This document shows, piece after piece, positions 50,448 to 58,893 of a stretch of 60,294 nt of DNA. The position numbers and the translations under genes are program-made. How positions within the stretch are numbered: the stretch's first letter is position 1; each line of letters starts with the position of its first letter. The stretch comes from Candidatus Hydrothermota bacterium. Its GTDB lineage: Bacteria > Hydrothermota > Hydrothermia > B15-G9 > DRBW01. The notes beneath the pieces are model-generated. The model did no database searches. It worked only from the letters and a program-made list of their open reading frames with translations, and had not been told where the DNA came from. The stretch is taken from the NCBI GenBank assembly GCA_021158525.1, contig JAGGUL010000079.1, forward strand, positions 1 through 60,294, read 5' to 3'.

Positions 50448-51482
50448 CTACCTCCCCTTTAGTTTCCTGTGAATGTCAAGCATATCGGTCAAAAGGGCGT
50501 AGCCGGCCTCTTTGCTGCCGGCACCTCTGCCCACCACGGTGACATCACCTATGATGTCCGTTGAAAAAACAACTGCATTCAACACGCCCTGAACGTGATA
50601 AAGGAAATCATCGGGATCTACTTCCATGGGGGCAACTTCGGCCTTCACCTTTCCACCTTCTCTCCAGGCCCTGCCCACAAGTTTCCACTTTTTGCCAGCC
50701 TTCCTGGCATTCTCCACATCCTCAATGGTGAGCCCGGTGATGCCGGTCCTGGGCACATCGTCCCTGCTGATATCGCCGCCCATAACAACGTTGGCCATGA
50801 TAATTATCTTGGCCATGGCATCCCAGCCCTCCACATCGGCATCGGGCTTCGCCTCAGCGTATCCGAGCCTCTGGGCTTCCTTTAGAGCTTCTTCGTAGGA
50901 TTTGCCCTTTTCCATCTCCGTGAGGATAAAGTTCGTCGTTCCGTTCAGTATGCCCCTTATCTCGCTGAACTCACAGCCAGCAAGATCTTTAAGGGCCATA
51001 TTGATGACCGGAGTTCCGGAAAGCACTGTTCCTTCGAATCTGAGTTCCGCATTGTTCTGAACGGCGAGTTCCGATAGCTCGCGGTAGTACAGTGCTATCG
51101 GCCCTTTGTTTGTGGTTGCGACGTGCTTGCCCCTTTTCAGGGCTTCTTTGATGTGGGAGTATCCCGGATCGCCGGTTTCCATGTTCGTGGGGGTTATCTC
51201 GAGAAGGATGTCATAATCGGTCTCTCTGATCATGGCAAGGGAATCCGGCAGCACCTTGCCAAGGGGATCGAGCTTTTCCTTTTTGCTAACCAGGTCCAGT
51301 GCTTTTCCCAGATCTATCCCGCCTGGATCGTATACGGTGCCCCAGATCAGATCTGAAATCCCGACAACATCGAAGTCGAAATCGTAACGGGACTTCAGGA
51401 ATTCCCTTTTGTCATGGAGGATCGATCCTATCCCCCTTCCGACGACTCCAAAGCCTACAATAGCTATTCTGTACTTCGTCAT
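50448..51482 (-). CDS. hom: Homoserine dehydrogenase
   Basis: The 344-residue enzyme reduces aspartate semialdehyde to homoserine in threonine, methionine and isoleucine synthesis. The nucleotide site is 'IAIVGFGVVGRGIGSIL'; the catalytic region includes 'TVLSGTPVINMALKDLAG', 'GILNGTTNFILTEME', 'ADVEGWDAMAKIIIMANV' and 'GITGLTIEDV'. The ACT regulatory domain is absent, as in short (archaeal-like) enzymes, so allosteric threonine inhibition by ACT is not expected. It has a ribosome binding site (GGGAGGTCAAAG) and lies 27 nt after a strong terminator. Confidence 0.93.
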   Translation of the reverse strand: MTKYRIAIVGFGVVGRGIGSILHDKREFLKSRYDFDFDVVGISDLIWGTVYDPGGIDLGKALDLVSKKEKLDPLGKVLPDSLAMIRETDYDILLEITPTNMETGDPGYSHIKEALKRGKHVATTNKGPIALYYRELSELAVQNNAELRFEGTVLSGTPVINMALKDLAGCEFSEIRGILNGTTNFILTEMEKGKSYEEALKEAQRLGYAEAKPDADVEGWDAMAKIIIMANVVMGGDISRDDVPRTGITGLTIEDVENARKAGKKWKLVGRAWREGGKVKAEVAPMEVDPDDFLYHVQGVLNAVVFSTDIIGDVTVVGRGAGSKEAGYALLTDMLDIHRKLKGR

Positions 51483-51498
51483 CGCTTTGACCTCCCTT

Positions 51499-51540
51499 TA
51501 AAAAAATAAGGGGGTGGCATCGCGCAGCGATGCCACCCCC
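51499..51540 (-). terminator. Strong intrinsic terminator after the porin-like gene
   Basis: On the minus strand a 13-bp stem (GGGGGTGGCATCG paired with its complement) with a TGCG-like loop is followed by a TTATTTTTTT tract. It lies between the porin-like gene and hom, so it ends the porin transcript and could act as an attenuator in the hom leader. Confidence 0.85.
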
Positions 51541-51566
51541 AATGCCTTTGGCTGGTATTTCCTACC

Positions 51567-52865
51567 TTAGAATCCCTTGGCGAAGAATACGCTCCCGCCG
51601 AGCATGGCGCTGGCATTATCGTCGCCGACGAATTCTTTCTGCACGTCGCCGGGCATCCAGTAACCAACGGTGAAGCCGACAGTGAGGGCATCCCTGTAGT
51701 TGTAGCTGGCAAGGAGCCCTATTTCGTTGCCGAGTGCGCTCTTCTCGTTCTCTCCGACCTTATTCCTGGCATACATGAAGAAGTCACCCCTCAGGCTCAG
51801 AGCTCCTGCATTGATGCCGAGATGGGCATTGATCACGTTGAGGTTGATCATCATAGGATCCCAATCAGCGACGCAGGCAAAACCGTAAGGAGTAGCCATT
51901 GTGTGGGCAGGACCGAAGCCGGGCCAGCTCTTGTAGAATCCGAAGGCATAGGGAGCGTCGGTGGCGGCCACATAAACCTTGTTGTCGGTATCAGTGGGAT
52001 CGTCATCGCCGGAGAACATCACATAGGCGCCTCCGAAACTCACGGGCAAGCTGGCAGGCGCGTAGTCGAGGCCGACCATGGCATGCATTCCCTTGTAATT
52101 CATATCCGTCGCTTCTTCTGTGGTGTAGTCTTTTTTGCCTCCCATCATCGTTACTTCAGCCTTGAAATTGAGGCCCTCAACCGGAGCACCCTCGGTCCTG
52201 GCACCAAACCACATGGGCTTATCCTCGGCTTCGCTGTTGTTTTGCATCCTCATGAAAAGGTATCCCTGGAGGTTCATCTTGCCTTCCATGAGGCCGAGAG
52301 TGAGGTAAGTTCCCATGAGATTGAGGTCACCGGGAATGGAATCGGCCCCGGTAGCCACAAGTTCAATACCTCCAGACTCCGCAAGCCTGTAGTAGAAGAA
52401 GTCCCAGCTTATGGGATCGAAGGCAAGATTCACCTTCGTGCCCAGGAACCCATCTTCGCCACCGTCGAACATCACAGCGCCGTCGCCGTAAAGGACGTTC
52501 TGCTTTCCGACCTTAACCGAAATGGGATAATCGAAAAGATTGTCAATCTTGAGATAGGCCTCGAGGAGCCCCACGCGAGGATCCATGTTTCCGTCGATGT
52601 CGGTTCCCCACACAGGGTGCATGCCATATTCGCCCCATGCTCCGACCTTCACGAAGGCCGACACCCCTTCTCCGAAATCGGCAAGTGCATGGATGTCCCC
52701 GTGCATATAAGTGTAGTTGTCGCCGTCGGCTATATTCTTGTTGAAGTCAGCGTTCTGCCAGAAGAAGGTGTAAGAGTAGAACAATCCTCCCCATTCCACC
52801 TCTGGCTGGGCCTGAAGGAGCGCGGCCAAGCCCAACACCAACACTACCGCCATCATTTTCTTCAT
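51567..52865 (-). CDS. Porin-like outer-membrane beta-barrel protein
   Basis: The 432-residue protein has a signal peptide (MAVVLVLGLAALLQA) and then a long run of short amphipathic strands: 'EVEWGGLFYSYTFFWQN', 'ALADFGEGVSAFVKVGAWGE', 'AYLKIDNLFDYPISVKVGKQNVLYGDG' (the last resembles alginate-export/porin strands), ending in Phe. A barrel in the outer membrane carrying solutes is inferred from pattern; the substrate cannot be told. It has a strong ribosome binding site (AAGGAGG), a long leader and a strong terminator, so it is likely abundant. Confidence 0.8.
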   Translation of the reverse strand: MKKMMAVVLVLGLAALLQAQPEVEWGGLFYSYTFFWQNADFNKNIADGDNYTYMHGDIHALADFGEGVSAFVKVGAWGEYGMHPVWGTDIDGNMDPRVGLLEAYLKIDNLFDYPISVKVGKQNVLYGDGAVMFDGGEDGFLGTKVNLAFDPISWDFFYYRLAESGGIELVATGADSIPGDLNLMGTYLTLGLMEGKMNLQGYLFMRMQNNSEAEDKPMWFGARTEGAPVEGLNFKAEVTMMGGKKDYTTEEATDMNYKGMHAMVGLDYAPASLPVSFGGAYVMFSGDDDPTDTDNKVYVAATDAPYAFGFYKSWPGFGPAHTMATPYGFACVADWDPMMINLNVINAHLGINAGALSLRGDFFMYARNKVGENEKSALGNEIGLLASYNYRDALTVGFTVGYWMPGDVQKEFVGDDNASAMLGGSVFFAKGF

Positions 52866-53054
52866 ATCTCATCCTCCTTTTTGTTTTCCAATTTATTCGC
52901 ACGGCGTTGAGCCGCTCGATCCCTCCCGCATCCAAAACGCGCCTTTCCCAACTCCATGTCCTGCACGCTGAGGAAGAAAACGCAAAATATATCTAGCCCC
53001 CGACATGTCATTCTCTCGCTCTTTTTCAAAGCCCCACTTGGCAATCTTCAAAAT
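52866..53054 (-). other. Leader of the porin-like mRNA (about 180 nt)
   Basis: No gene or recognisable riboswitch; it contains the AAGGAGGATG-type ribosome binding site just before the ATG. An unusually long leader by this window's standards, so post-transcriptional control is possible. Confidence 0.4.
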
Positions 53055-53083
53055 TTTAAGAGCCTCTTTCAGCTTTTGTCAAC
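53055..53083 (-). promoter_or_regulatory. Promoter for the porin-like gene
   Basis: On the minus strand: TTGACA (53083-53078), 17-bp spacer, TTAAAA (53060-53055), about 190 nt upstream of the ATG. The rest of the gap up to the tRNA promoter (53084-53258) shows no gene. Confidence 0.6.
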
Positions 53084-53258
53084 ACCCTGAAAGGGCTTTA
53101 ACGTCCTGAAGTAAAGGGCTACCGAAAAGCGAGTCCGCCATAACGCTTTGATTTTCAAGAACTTATTTCCCCCAACCCTTGTAAATGTAATTTTAACGGC
53201 TAATAAATTCAATAGCGGCCAGATTTCACTGATTCAGCAGAGGGGCGGAAATAATACG

Positions 53259-53287
53259 TTGACAAAGGGCAAACTTCCAGCGATAAT
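53259..53287 (+). promoter_or_regulatory. Promoter for the tRNA-Leu-glmS transcript
   Basis: TTGACA, 17-bp spacer, GATAAT, ending 12 nt before the first base of the tRNA. As no other promoter lies between the tRNA and glmS, it should drive both. Confidence 0.7.
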
Positions 53288-53299
53288 ATTCACATAAAC

Positions 53300-53383
53300 G
53301 CCGGAGTGGCGGAACTGGCAGACGCGGCGGATTCAAAATCCGCTGGGGGTTTCCCTGTGTGGGTTCGAGTCCCTCCTCCGGCA
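53300..53383 (+). tRNA. tRNA-Leu (anticodon CAA)
   Basis: 84 nt with a 7-bp acceptor stem (GCCGGAG with CTCCGGC, then A), a D-arm, an anticodon stem GCGGA/TCCGC with loop TTCAAAA giving CAA, a long variable arm as in class II tRNAs and a T-loop TTCGAGT. The T stem has one T-T mismatch. CCA is not encoded. It reads UUG leucine codons. The 3' end is 13 nt from the glmS start codon. Confidence 0.92.
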
Positions 53384-53396
53384 TAGGAGAGCGAAG

Positions 53397-55220
53397 ATGT
53401 GTGGAATTGTCGGTTATCTTGGCGATAAAGATGTGGATTCCGTTATCCTTGTGGGCCTCGAGAAGCTGGAATACAGGGGTTATGATTCAGCGGGAATCTC
53501 GGCTATCCATCGGGGGAAACTCATCACTCGAAAAAAGATGGGTAAACTGCGGGATCTCTATTCCCTGATGGATGGCAAACCCATAAAAGGCAATCTCGGC
53601 ATAGGACACACGAGATGGGCAACTCACGGGAAACCGAGCGATAACAACGCTCACCCCCACACAGATTGCAAGGACGAAATAGCAGTCGCTCACAATGGCA
53701 TAATCGAGAATTTTCAGGAACTTCGCAAAGAGCTTATAGAAAAAGGACACAAATTTTCCTCGGAAACTGACAGCGAAGTCATTCCCCATCTTATCGAGGA
53801 ATACTACGAGGGCTCACTTCTCGAAGCAGTTCTGAAAGCAATTAAAAGGCTCAAGGGCTCCTTTGCCCTCGCCATCATATCCTCAAAAGAACCAGACAAA
53901 TTAATCGGGGTCAGGAAAGACAGCCCGCTCATCCTGGGCATCGGCGATGGGGAGATGTTGCTGGCCTCCGATATACCTGCATTGCTTTCCCATACGAAGA
54001 GAATCGTCACGCTGGAAAACGGGGAGATAGCCGTCCTCACTAAAAACAGCTGGGAAATTTACGACTTTGACGGGAACAAAATCGAGAAAAAGCCCAAAGT
54101 AGTCGAGTGGGACGCTGGAATGATCGAGAAGGGCGGTTATCCCCATTTCATGCTGAAGGAGATCCACGAACAGCCCAAAGTAATCGAGGCCAATCTCTCG
54201 AAATATCTGAGGGCAAATGAATTTCTTCTTCTGAAGGACACGAACCTGAGAAGACTCCTCCTCAATAAGGGGCATATCATCATTCAGGCTGCGGGGACAT
54301 CGCTTCACGCCGGCATGGTCGGCAAATATCTCCTGGAGAGACTCGCAAAGGTCAGGACTGAGACCGATTACTCCTCTGAATTTCGCTATAGAGAACCCGT
54401 TATGGACAGCGACACCCTGGTTATAGCAATCAGCCAATCGGGGGAGACTGCCGATACCCTCGCTGGCCTCCGACTCGCCAAACAGGCCGGCCTTGACGTC
54501 CTTTCGATTGTCAATGTCGTCGACAGCTCCATAGCGAGGGAGTCGGACTACGTGATATACATAAACGCCGGACCTGAAATAGGTGTGGCTTCAACGAAAG
54601 CGTACACAGCGCAGCTTTTGATACTGATACTCCTGTCGCTGGAGCTGGCCTCACTCAAAGGTTATCTGCCCGAGGACGAGGAAGAAAACATCATCAACGA
54701 GCTCAGATTTCTCCCGAGCAGGATGCGGCAGGTGCTGAAGGACGAAAGAATGATCATAGATATCGCCGAAAACTATTTCACTTCGAACAATTTTATGTTC
54801 CTCGGGAGGGGAATAAATTATCCCACTGCCCTTGAGGGCGCACTCAAGCTAAAAGAGATCTCCTATATACACGCCACGGGATATGCTGCCGGCGAGATGA
54901 AACACGGTCCGATTGCACTGGTGGACAAAGACCTTCCCGTGGTAATAGTCAACCCCAGAACCTCGGTCTACGAGAAGACTCTCAGCAACATGATGGAGGT
55001 TAAAGCCCGCGGAGGAAGGCTCATCTCTCTTATCACCGAAGGCGACAAGGAGATGCTCGAGTTCTCCGACAAGGTGATCACGATTCCACAGGTCCACGAA
55101 ATCCTCACCCCCATATTATCGGTCATCCCCTTGCAGCTTCTCGCCTATCACATAGCCGTCCTCAGGGGCTGCGATGTCGATAAACCTCGTAATCTCGCAA
55201 AAAGCGTAACGGTGGAGTAA
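53397..55220 (+). CDS. glmS: Glutamine-fructose-6-phosphate aminotransferase (isomerizing)
   Basis: The 607-residue enzyme makes glucosamine-6-phosphate for peptidoglycan and LPS. The mature N-terminus begins with the nucleophile Cys2 ('MCGIVGYLGDKD'), with 'LEYRGYDSAGIS' and 'GIGHTRWATHG' in the glutaminase domain. Two SIS domains follow ('ISQSGETADTLAGLRLAK', 'LGRGINYPTALEGALKLKE', 'GEMKHGPIALVD') and the tail 'KPRNLAKSVTVE'. The leader to the tRNA is 13 nt with GGAGAG as a weak Shine-Dalgarno; no glmS ribozyme fits in that space. It is the first gene of glmS-yicC-gmk. Confidence 0.96.
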   Translation: MCGIVGYLGDKDVDSVILVGLEKLEYRGYDSAGISAIHRGKLITRKKMGKLRDLYSLMDGKPIKGNLGIGHTRWATHGKPSDNNAHPHTDCKDEIAVAHNGIIENFQELRKELIEKGHKFSSETDSEVIPHLIEEYYEGSLLEAVLKAIKRLKGSFALAIISSKEPDKLIGVRKDSPLILGIGDGEMLLASDIPALLSHTKRIVTLENGEIAVLTKNSWEIYDFDGNKIEKKPKVVEWDAGMIEKGGYPHFMLKEIHEQPKVIEANLSKYLRANEFLLLKDTNLRRLLLNKGHIIIQAAGTSLHAGMVGKYLLERLAKVRTETDYSSEFRYREPVMDSDTLVIAISQSGETADTLAGLRLAKQAGLDVLSIVNVVDSSIARESDYVIYINAGPEIGVASTKAYTAQLLILILLSLELASLKGYLPEDEEENIINELRFLPSRMRQVLKDERMIIDIAENYFTSNNFMFLGRGINYPTALEGALKLKEISYIHATGYAAGEMKHGPIALVDKDLPVVIVNPRTSVYEKTLSNMMEVKARGGRLISLITEGDKEMLEFSDKVITIPQVHEILTPILSVIPLQLLAYHIAVLRGCDVDKPRNLAKSVTVE

Positions 55221-55227
55221 GGAAAAG

Positions 55228-56106
55228 ATGCTCCTCAGCATGACCGGCTTCGGGAAATCTCAGGGGTCTCTTGGATCTTCTAGAGTAGACGTTGAGATAA
55301 ATTCCCTTAATAGTCGCTTTCTTGACCTTTTTTTCTCCCTGCCAGAGCCCCTCGAACCCTTTGAAATCCGAATAAGGGAGAAGATCCGGAACAGGATAAA
55401 AAGGGGCAGGGTTCGTGTCAGGATATGGATGGAGAGCCTACCCTTCAGGGAAGATGATATAAGGCTTAACCTGCCTCTTCTCAAGAAACTCGTCAGCGAA
55501 CTGGAAAAAGTGGAATCCGCGAAAGTAAGCCTTCACATCGATCTCGCTCAGCTCCTCAGAACGCCCGGCATCTTCGAGGGCTTCATGGCCTATACCTTTG
55601 ATGAATCCGCCTGGGATCAGCTCGAACCCATCATCGACAAGGCCATCGAGGAACTGCTGAAATCGCAGAAAAAAGAGGGTAAAAAACTGGAGAAAGAGAT
55701 AACGTCGAGGCTCAGCAATATCGAATCTCTCGTCGGTAAAATCGAAAAATTGAAGGACGTAGAGATCGAGAAACAGAAGGAAAAAGCCAAAGAGATCCTT
55801 GTGGAAACAGTGGAAAGCGATCCCGAGACCGATCAGAGGATATCACAGGAACTGGCCTACTGGGCCATGAAACTCGACGTCGCCGAGGAAATCGCCAGGA
55901 TACGGGCGCACCTTCAGCAGTTCTGGGAGATTGTAAAGTCAAGGGAGACCCTGAAGGGTAGAAAGCTCGAGTTTCTCTGCCAGGAACTCCACAGGGAGGC
56001 TACAACTCTCTCTCAAAAAAGCTTTTCTCCCGAAGTGGTCTCTCTCACAATTGAAATGCGGGAAGAGATAGAGAGAATCCGTGAACAGGTGAGGAACGTC
56101 GTATGA
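55228..56106 (+). CDS. YicC/YloC-family endoribonuclease
   Basis: The 292-residue protein has the YicC landmarks: 'MTGFGKSQGSLGSSRVDVEINSLNSRFLD' at the N-terminus and 'GRKLEFLCQELHREATTLSQKS' near the C-terminus. The family was described as an endoribonuclease acting on RNA degradation. It lies 7 nt after glmS and overlaps gmk by 4 bp, the usual yicC-gmk pairing. Confidence 0.9.
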   Translation: MLLSMTGFGKSQGSLGSSRVDVEINSLNSRFLDLFFSLPEPLEPFEIRIREKIRNRIKRGRVRVRIWMESLPFREDDIRLNLPLLKKLVSELEKVESAKVSLHIDLAQLLRTPGIFEGFMAYTFDESAWDQLEPIIDKAIEELLKSQKKEGKKLEKEITSRLSNIESLVGKIEKLKDVEIEKQKEKAKEILVETVESDPETDQRISQELAYWAMKLDVAEEIARIRAHLQQFWEIVKSRETLKGRKLEFLCQELHREATTLSQKSFSPEVVSLTIEMREEIERIREQVRNVV

Positions 56107-56720
56107 ATCACGAGCCCTTCCTGATCGTGGTCTCAGCCCCCTCAGGAACCGGCAAGACCACCGTGCTGAGGAAATTCATGGAGATATGCGACGGCCTTTT
56201 TTATTCTGTCTCGGCCACAACCCGAAAGATGAGGCCCGACGAGGTTAACGGCCGCGACTACATTTTTCTCGATAGGGAAGTTTTCGAATACTGGATAAAG
56301 GAGGGCAAGCTGCTCGAGTGGGCCGAAGTATACGGAGAGTACTACGGCACGCCCAGAGATCCGGTCACTGAAAACATGGAACTGGGCAGGGACGTCATAA
56401 TGGACCTCGATGTGGAGGGCAAGAGAAGGCTGGAAGCGCAGTTTCCCGATCGCCTGGTCTCCGTATTTCTTTATCCTCCTGACAGGGAGACGTTACGAAA
56501 ACGACTCCTGTCGAGGGGAGCCGAGGACGAGGAAAAGCTGAAAATCCGCCTGAGCAAAGCGGAGGAGGAGCTCCGCTGGGCATTTGAATACGAGTACTGG
56601 GTCGTTAACGAAGACATAGAAAAGGCCGCTTTAAGGCTGAAAAGCATCACCGAGGCCGAGAGGATGAAACGTAAGAGAGCCAGAAATATCTGGCTCCTCG
56701 ACCTCATTCGGGACGATTGA
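56103..56720 (+). CDS. gmk: Guanylate kinase
   Basis: The 205-residue kinase converts GMP (or dGMP) plus ATP to GDP, in the cytoplasm. P-loop 'VVSAPSGTGKTTVLRK'; GMP-binding segment 'SVSATTRKMRPDEVNGRDYIF'; lid and core 'DVIMDLDVEGKRRLEAQFP' and 'RLLSRGAEDEEKLKIRLSKAEEEL'. The length fits the family. It overlaps yicC by 4 bp (ATGA) and, at its 3' end, the convergent rlmB by 17 bp. Confidence 0.95.
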   Translation: MNHEPFLIVVSAPSGTGKTTVLRKFMEICDGLFYSVSATTRKMRPDEVNGRDYIFLDREVFEYWIKEGKLLEWAEVYGEYYGTPRDPVTENMELGRDVIMDLDVEGKRRLEAQFPDRLVSVFLYPPDRETLRKRLLSRGAEDEEKLKIRLSKAEEELRWAFEYEYWVVNEDIEKAALRLKSITEAERMKRKRARNIWLLDLIRDD

Positions 56721-57429
56721 TTCCCCCCTTTTTACCAAGGACGTAAAGAGCTATCGCCGTGCTGGAGCTCACGTTTAGCGAGCTAACTTTCCCGTACATG
56801 GGTATAGTGAGCACGAAATCTGCTATTTTGAGCAAACTCTTCCTCACCCCGCTGCCCTCAGACCCGGCTATTAGGGCCAGAGGAAAGGCGACATCCACGC
56901 TTTCTATGTCGTCTCCGCCGGTTTCAAGGGCGGCGATCCACAGACCTTTTTCCCTGTATTTAAGGAGAAATGAGGCGAGGCCATCCCTCCTGGCTATGGG
57001 AATGTGAAAGGCTGCTCCTGCCGAGGCCCTCACCACCGCCTCGCTCAAAGGGACGCTTCTCGACTTGCTCATGATGATACCAGTGACGCCAAAAGCTTCT
57101 GCCGTCCTTATTATGTTGCCCGCGTTCTGAGGGTCCTGGATCCCGTCGAGAACCAGGACCAGGCCCCTTTCCCTCAGCGCCCTCTCGACTATACTCTCCG
57201 CCGAAACCAGCGGGACCTCTGGAATTACGGCTATAATCCCCTGGTGGTGCAGGCCACCGGAGAGGGCATCGAGCTTCGCCCTGGGCACCACCTGAACTTT
57301 AACTCCTTTCTCCTCGATCAGCTCTGCAAGCCTCCGGGGGAGGTGGGTGTTTTTCGCAACAAGTATCTTTTCCACCTCGAGGTCGCCTCTGAGGGCCTCC
57401 TCCACGCTATGTCTGCCCACCGCGAGCAA
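56704..57429 (-). CDS. rlmB: 23S rRNA 2'-O-methyltransferase RlmB (TrmH/SpoU family)
   Basis: The 241-residue knotted methyltransferase methylates a ribose of 23S rRNA (G2251 by E. coli numbering). A substrate-binding N-terminal part ('AVGRHSVEEAL') precedes the SpoU motifs: 'VLDGIQDPQNAGNIIRTAEAFG' (motif 1), 'ALIAGSEGSGV' (motif 2) and 'IPMYGKVSSLNVSSSTAIALY' (motif 3). Family rRNA/tRNA target is inferred. It lies 2 nt after the macro-domain gene and is the last gene of the operon rlmI-fabD-macro-rlmB. Confidence 0.9.
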   Translation of the reverse strand: MLAVGRHSVEEALRGDLEVEKILVAKNTHLPRRLAELIEEKGVKVQVVPRAKLDALSGGLHHQGIIAVIPEVPLVSAESIVERALRERGLVLVLDGIQDPQNAGNIIRTAEAFGVTGIIMSKSRSVPLSEAVVRASAGAAFHIPIARRDGLASFLLKYREKGLWIAALETGGDDIESVDVAFPLALIAGSEGSGVRKSLLKIADFVLTIPMYGKVSSLNVSSSTAIALYVLGKKGGINRPE

Positions 57430-57431
57430 CG

Positions 57432-57953
57432 CTAAAGTCCCTCTTCGAATTCTGCCCCGGCTTTAAGAAGTCCCTTTTTAAACTCTTTATAGGCAGCCTG
57501 ATCGTACAGGACGAAGATAACCTCCTCAGGGTATTCCTGATCGTTAAATTTCGACACCTCTTCATACATTATTTCGGCAGCCCTTTGATAGGGAAATCCA
57601 CCCACACCGGTGCCCAGGGCGGGGAAAGCAACGCTTTTCATTTTCATCTCCACAGCTCGCTTCATGGCGTTCCGCGTGGCTTTTCTTATCTTATCCTCGT
57701 CGGTCCTGAAGTCCATCCCCATAGTAGCCCCGTGAATCACATACTTCGCCTTGAGCTTTCCCGCTCCCGTGACGACGGCCTCTCCGATTTCTATGGGCCC
57801 CTTCTCCATCGCCTCCTTTTCTATCTCACGCCCACCCTTACGCCTTATGGCTCCCGCAACACCGCCCCCCATGATGAGCCTGTTGTTGGCGGCGTTGACG
57901 ATCGCATCTACATCGAGCTCGGTTATATCGCCCTTTATCAGCCTGATCTTCAT
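57432..57953 (-). CDS. Macro-domain (O-acetyl-ADP-ribose deacetylase-like) protein
   Basis: The 173-residue single macro domain has 'IVNAANNRLIMGGGVAGAIRRKGG' (the ADP-ribose-binding loop), 'YVIHGATMGMD' and 'SVAFPALGTGVGGFPYQRAA'. The family binds or hydrolyses ADP-ribose derivatives. The role in bacteria is uncertain: detoxification or removal of ADP-ribose marks. It lies between fabD and rlmB with 2-4 nt gaps. Confidence 0.9.
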   Translation of the reverse strand: MKIRLIKGDITELDVDAIVNAANNRLIMGGGVAGAIRRKGGREIEKEAMEKGPIEIGEAVVTGAGKLKAKYVIHGATMGMDFRTDEDKIRKATRNAMKRAVEMKMKSVAFPALGTGVGGFPYQRAAEIMYEEVSKFNDQEYPEEVIFVLYDQAAYKEFKKGLLKAGAEFEEGL

Positions 57954-57957
57954 CCTC

Positions 57958-58884
57958 TCACCTCCCCTTGAGAGCCGACATAAGGTTCTCTCTATCGGAC
58001 GGTTTTTCGAAGGGATAAAAATTCGCTCCCGGCAGGGTCTTCCTCACGAGCCCACACAACACCTTGCCGGGGCCAATCTCAATAAATCCGGTAACTCCAA
58101 GTTCCCTTGCCGAGTTGAGGGTATCGACGAACAGCACGGGACTGAGAAGCTGCTTCTTTAAATTTTCCCTGATCACATCGACATCATCGGTGGGCTTTCC
58201 CAGTGCATTGGGGATCACCGGTACGCGTGGGGAATTGAATCTGACGCCGTCCAGCACCTTCTCGAACTCCGCAGCGGCCTCTTTCATCAGCGGGGAATGG
58301 AAGGCTGCCGACACTTTGAGCATCACGGCTTTTCTCGCGCCCATCTCTTTTGCGAGGCGAACAGCTTCCTCGAGCTCGTCCTTAGCACCCGACAGCACCA
58401 CCTGCTCCGGCGAGTTGATGTTCGCGAGAACGACGTTGTCGAATTTTTCCGCGATTTCTTTCAGTTTACCGATCTCCAGGCCTATTATAGCGGCCATAGC
58501 CCCCGGCCACTTCTCGCCAGCTTTCGCCATGAGCTCACCCCTCGCCTTGACTAGCTTGAGAGCATCCTCGAACGTGAAGACAGAAGCGGCGTAAAGGGCG
58601 CTGAACTCGCCCAGGCTGTGCCCGAAAACCACGCCGGGCTCCAGATCTTTCAAAGCTTCGAGGGCCATGGCCTCGACCACGAAAAGGGCCGGCTGGGTAT
58701 ACCTGGTGTCGGTGAGCTTCTCCATGGGACCCTCGAAGCAGAGCTCGCGAAGGGGCAGACCTGTTATTTCTTCCGCCTTTAACATGAGCTCCCGCGCGGC
58801 CTCAAGCTCATCGTATAATTCTCTGCCCATCCCCACTTTCTGGGAGCCCTGTCCCGGAAACATAAAAGCGATCTTGCTCATCAT
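57958..58884 (-). CDS. fabD: Malonyl-CoA:ACP transacylase
   Basis: The 308-residue enzyme loads malonyl onto acyl carrier protein for fatty-acid synthesis. Motifs: 'FMFPGQGSQKVGMGRELYD' (N-terminus), 'VVFGHSLGEFSALYAAS' (catalytic Ser in GHSLG) and 'AAFHSPLMKEAA' (catalytic His). Length and motifs fit the family. Other fab genes are not in the window. It has a GGAGGACATG ribosome binding site, 4 nt before the macro gene and 9 nt after rlmI. Confidence 0.94.
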   Translation of the reverse strand: MMSKIAFMFPGQGSQKVGMGRELYDELEAARELMLKAEEITGLPLRELCFEGPMEKLTDTRYTQPALFVVEAMALEALKDLEPGVVFGHSLGEFSALYAASVFTFEDALKLVKARGELMAKAGEKWPGAMAAIIGLEIGKLKEIAEKFDNVVLANINSPEQVVLSGAKDELEEAVRLAKEMGARKAVMLKVSAAFHSPLMKEAAAEFEKVLDGVRFNSPRVPVIPNALGKPTDDVDVIRENLKKQLLSPVLFVDTLNSARELGVTGFIEIGPGKVLCGLVRKTLPGANFYPFEKPSDRENLMSALKGR

Positions 58885-58893
58885 GTCCTCCTT

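Noticed and set aside
53384-53396. glmS ribozyme or riboswitch in the glmS leader
   Set aside because: Only 13 nt separate the tRNA from the start codon; no room for a ribozyme.
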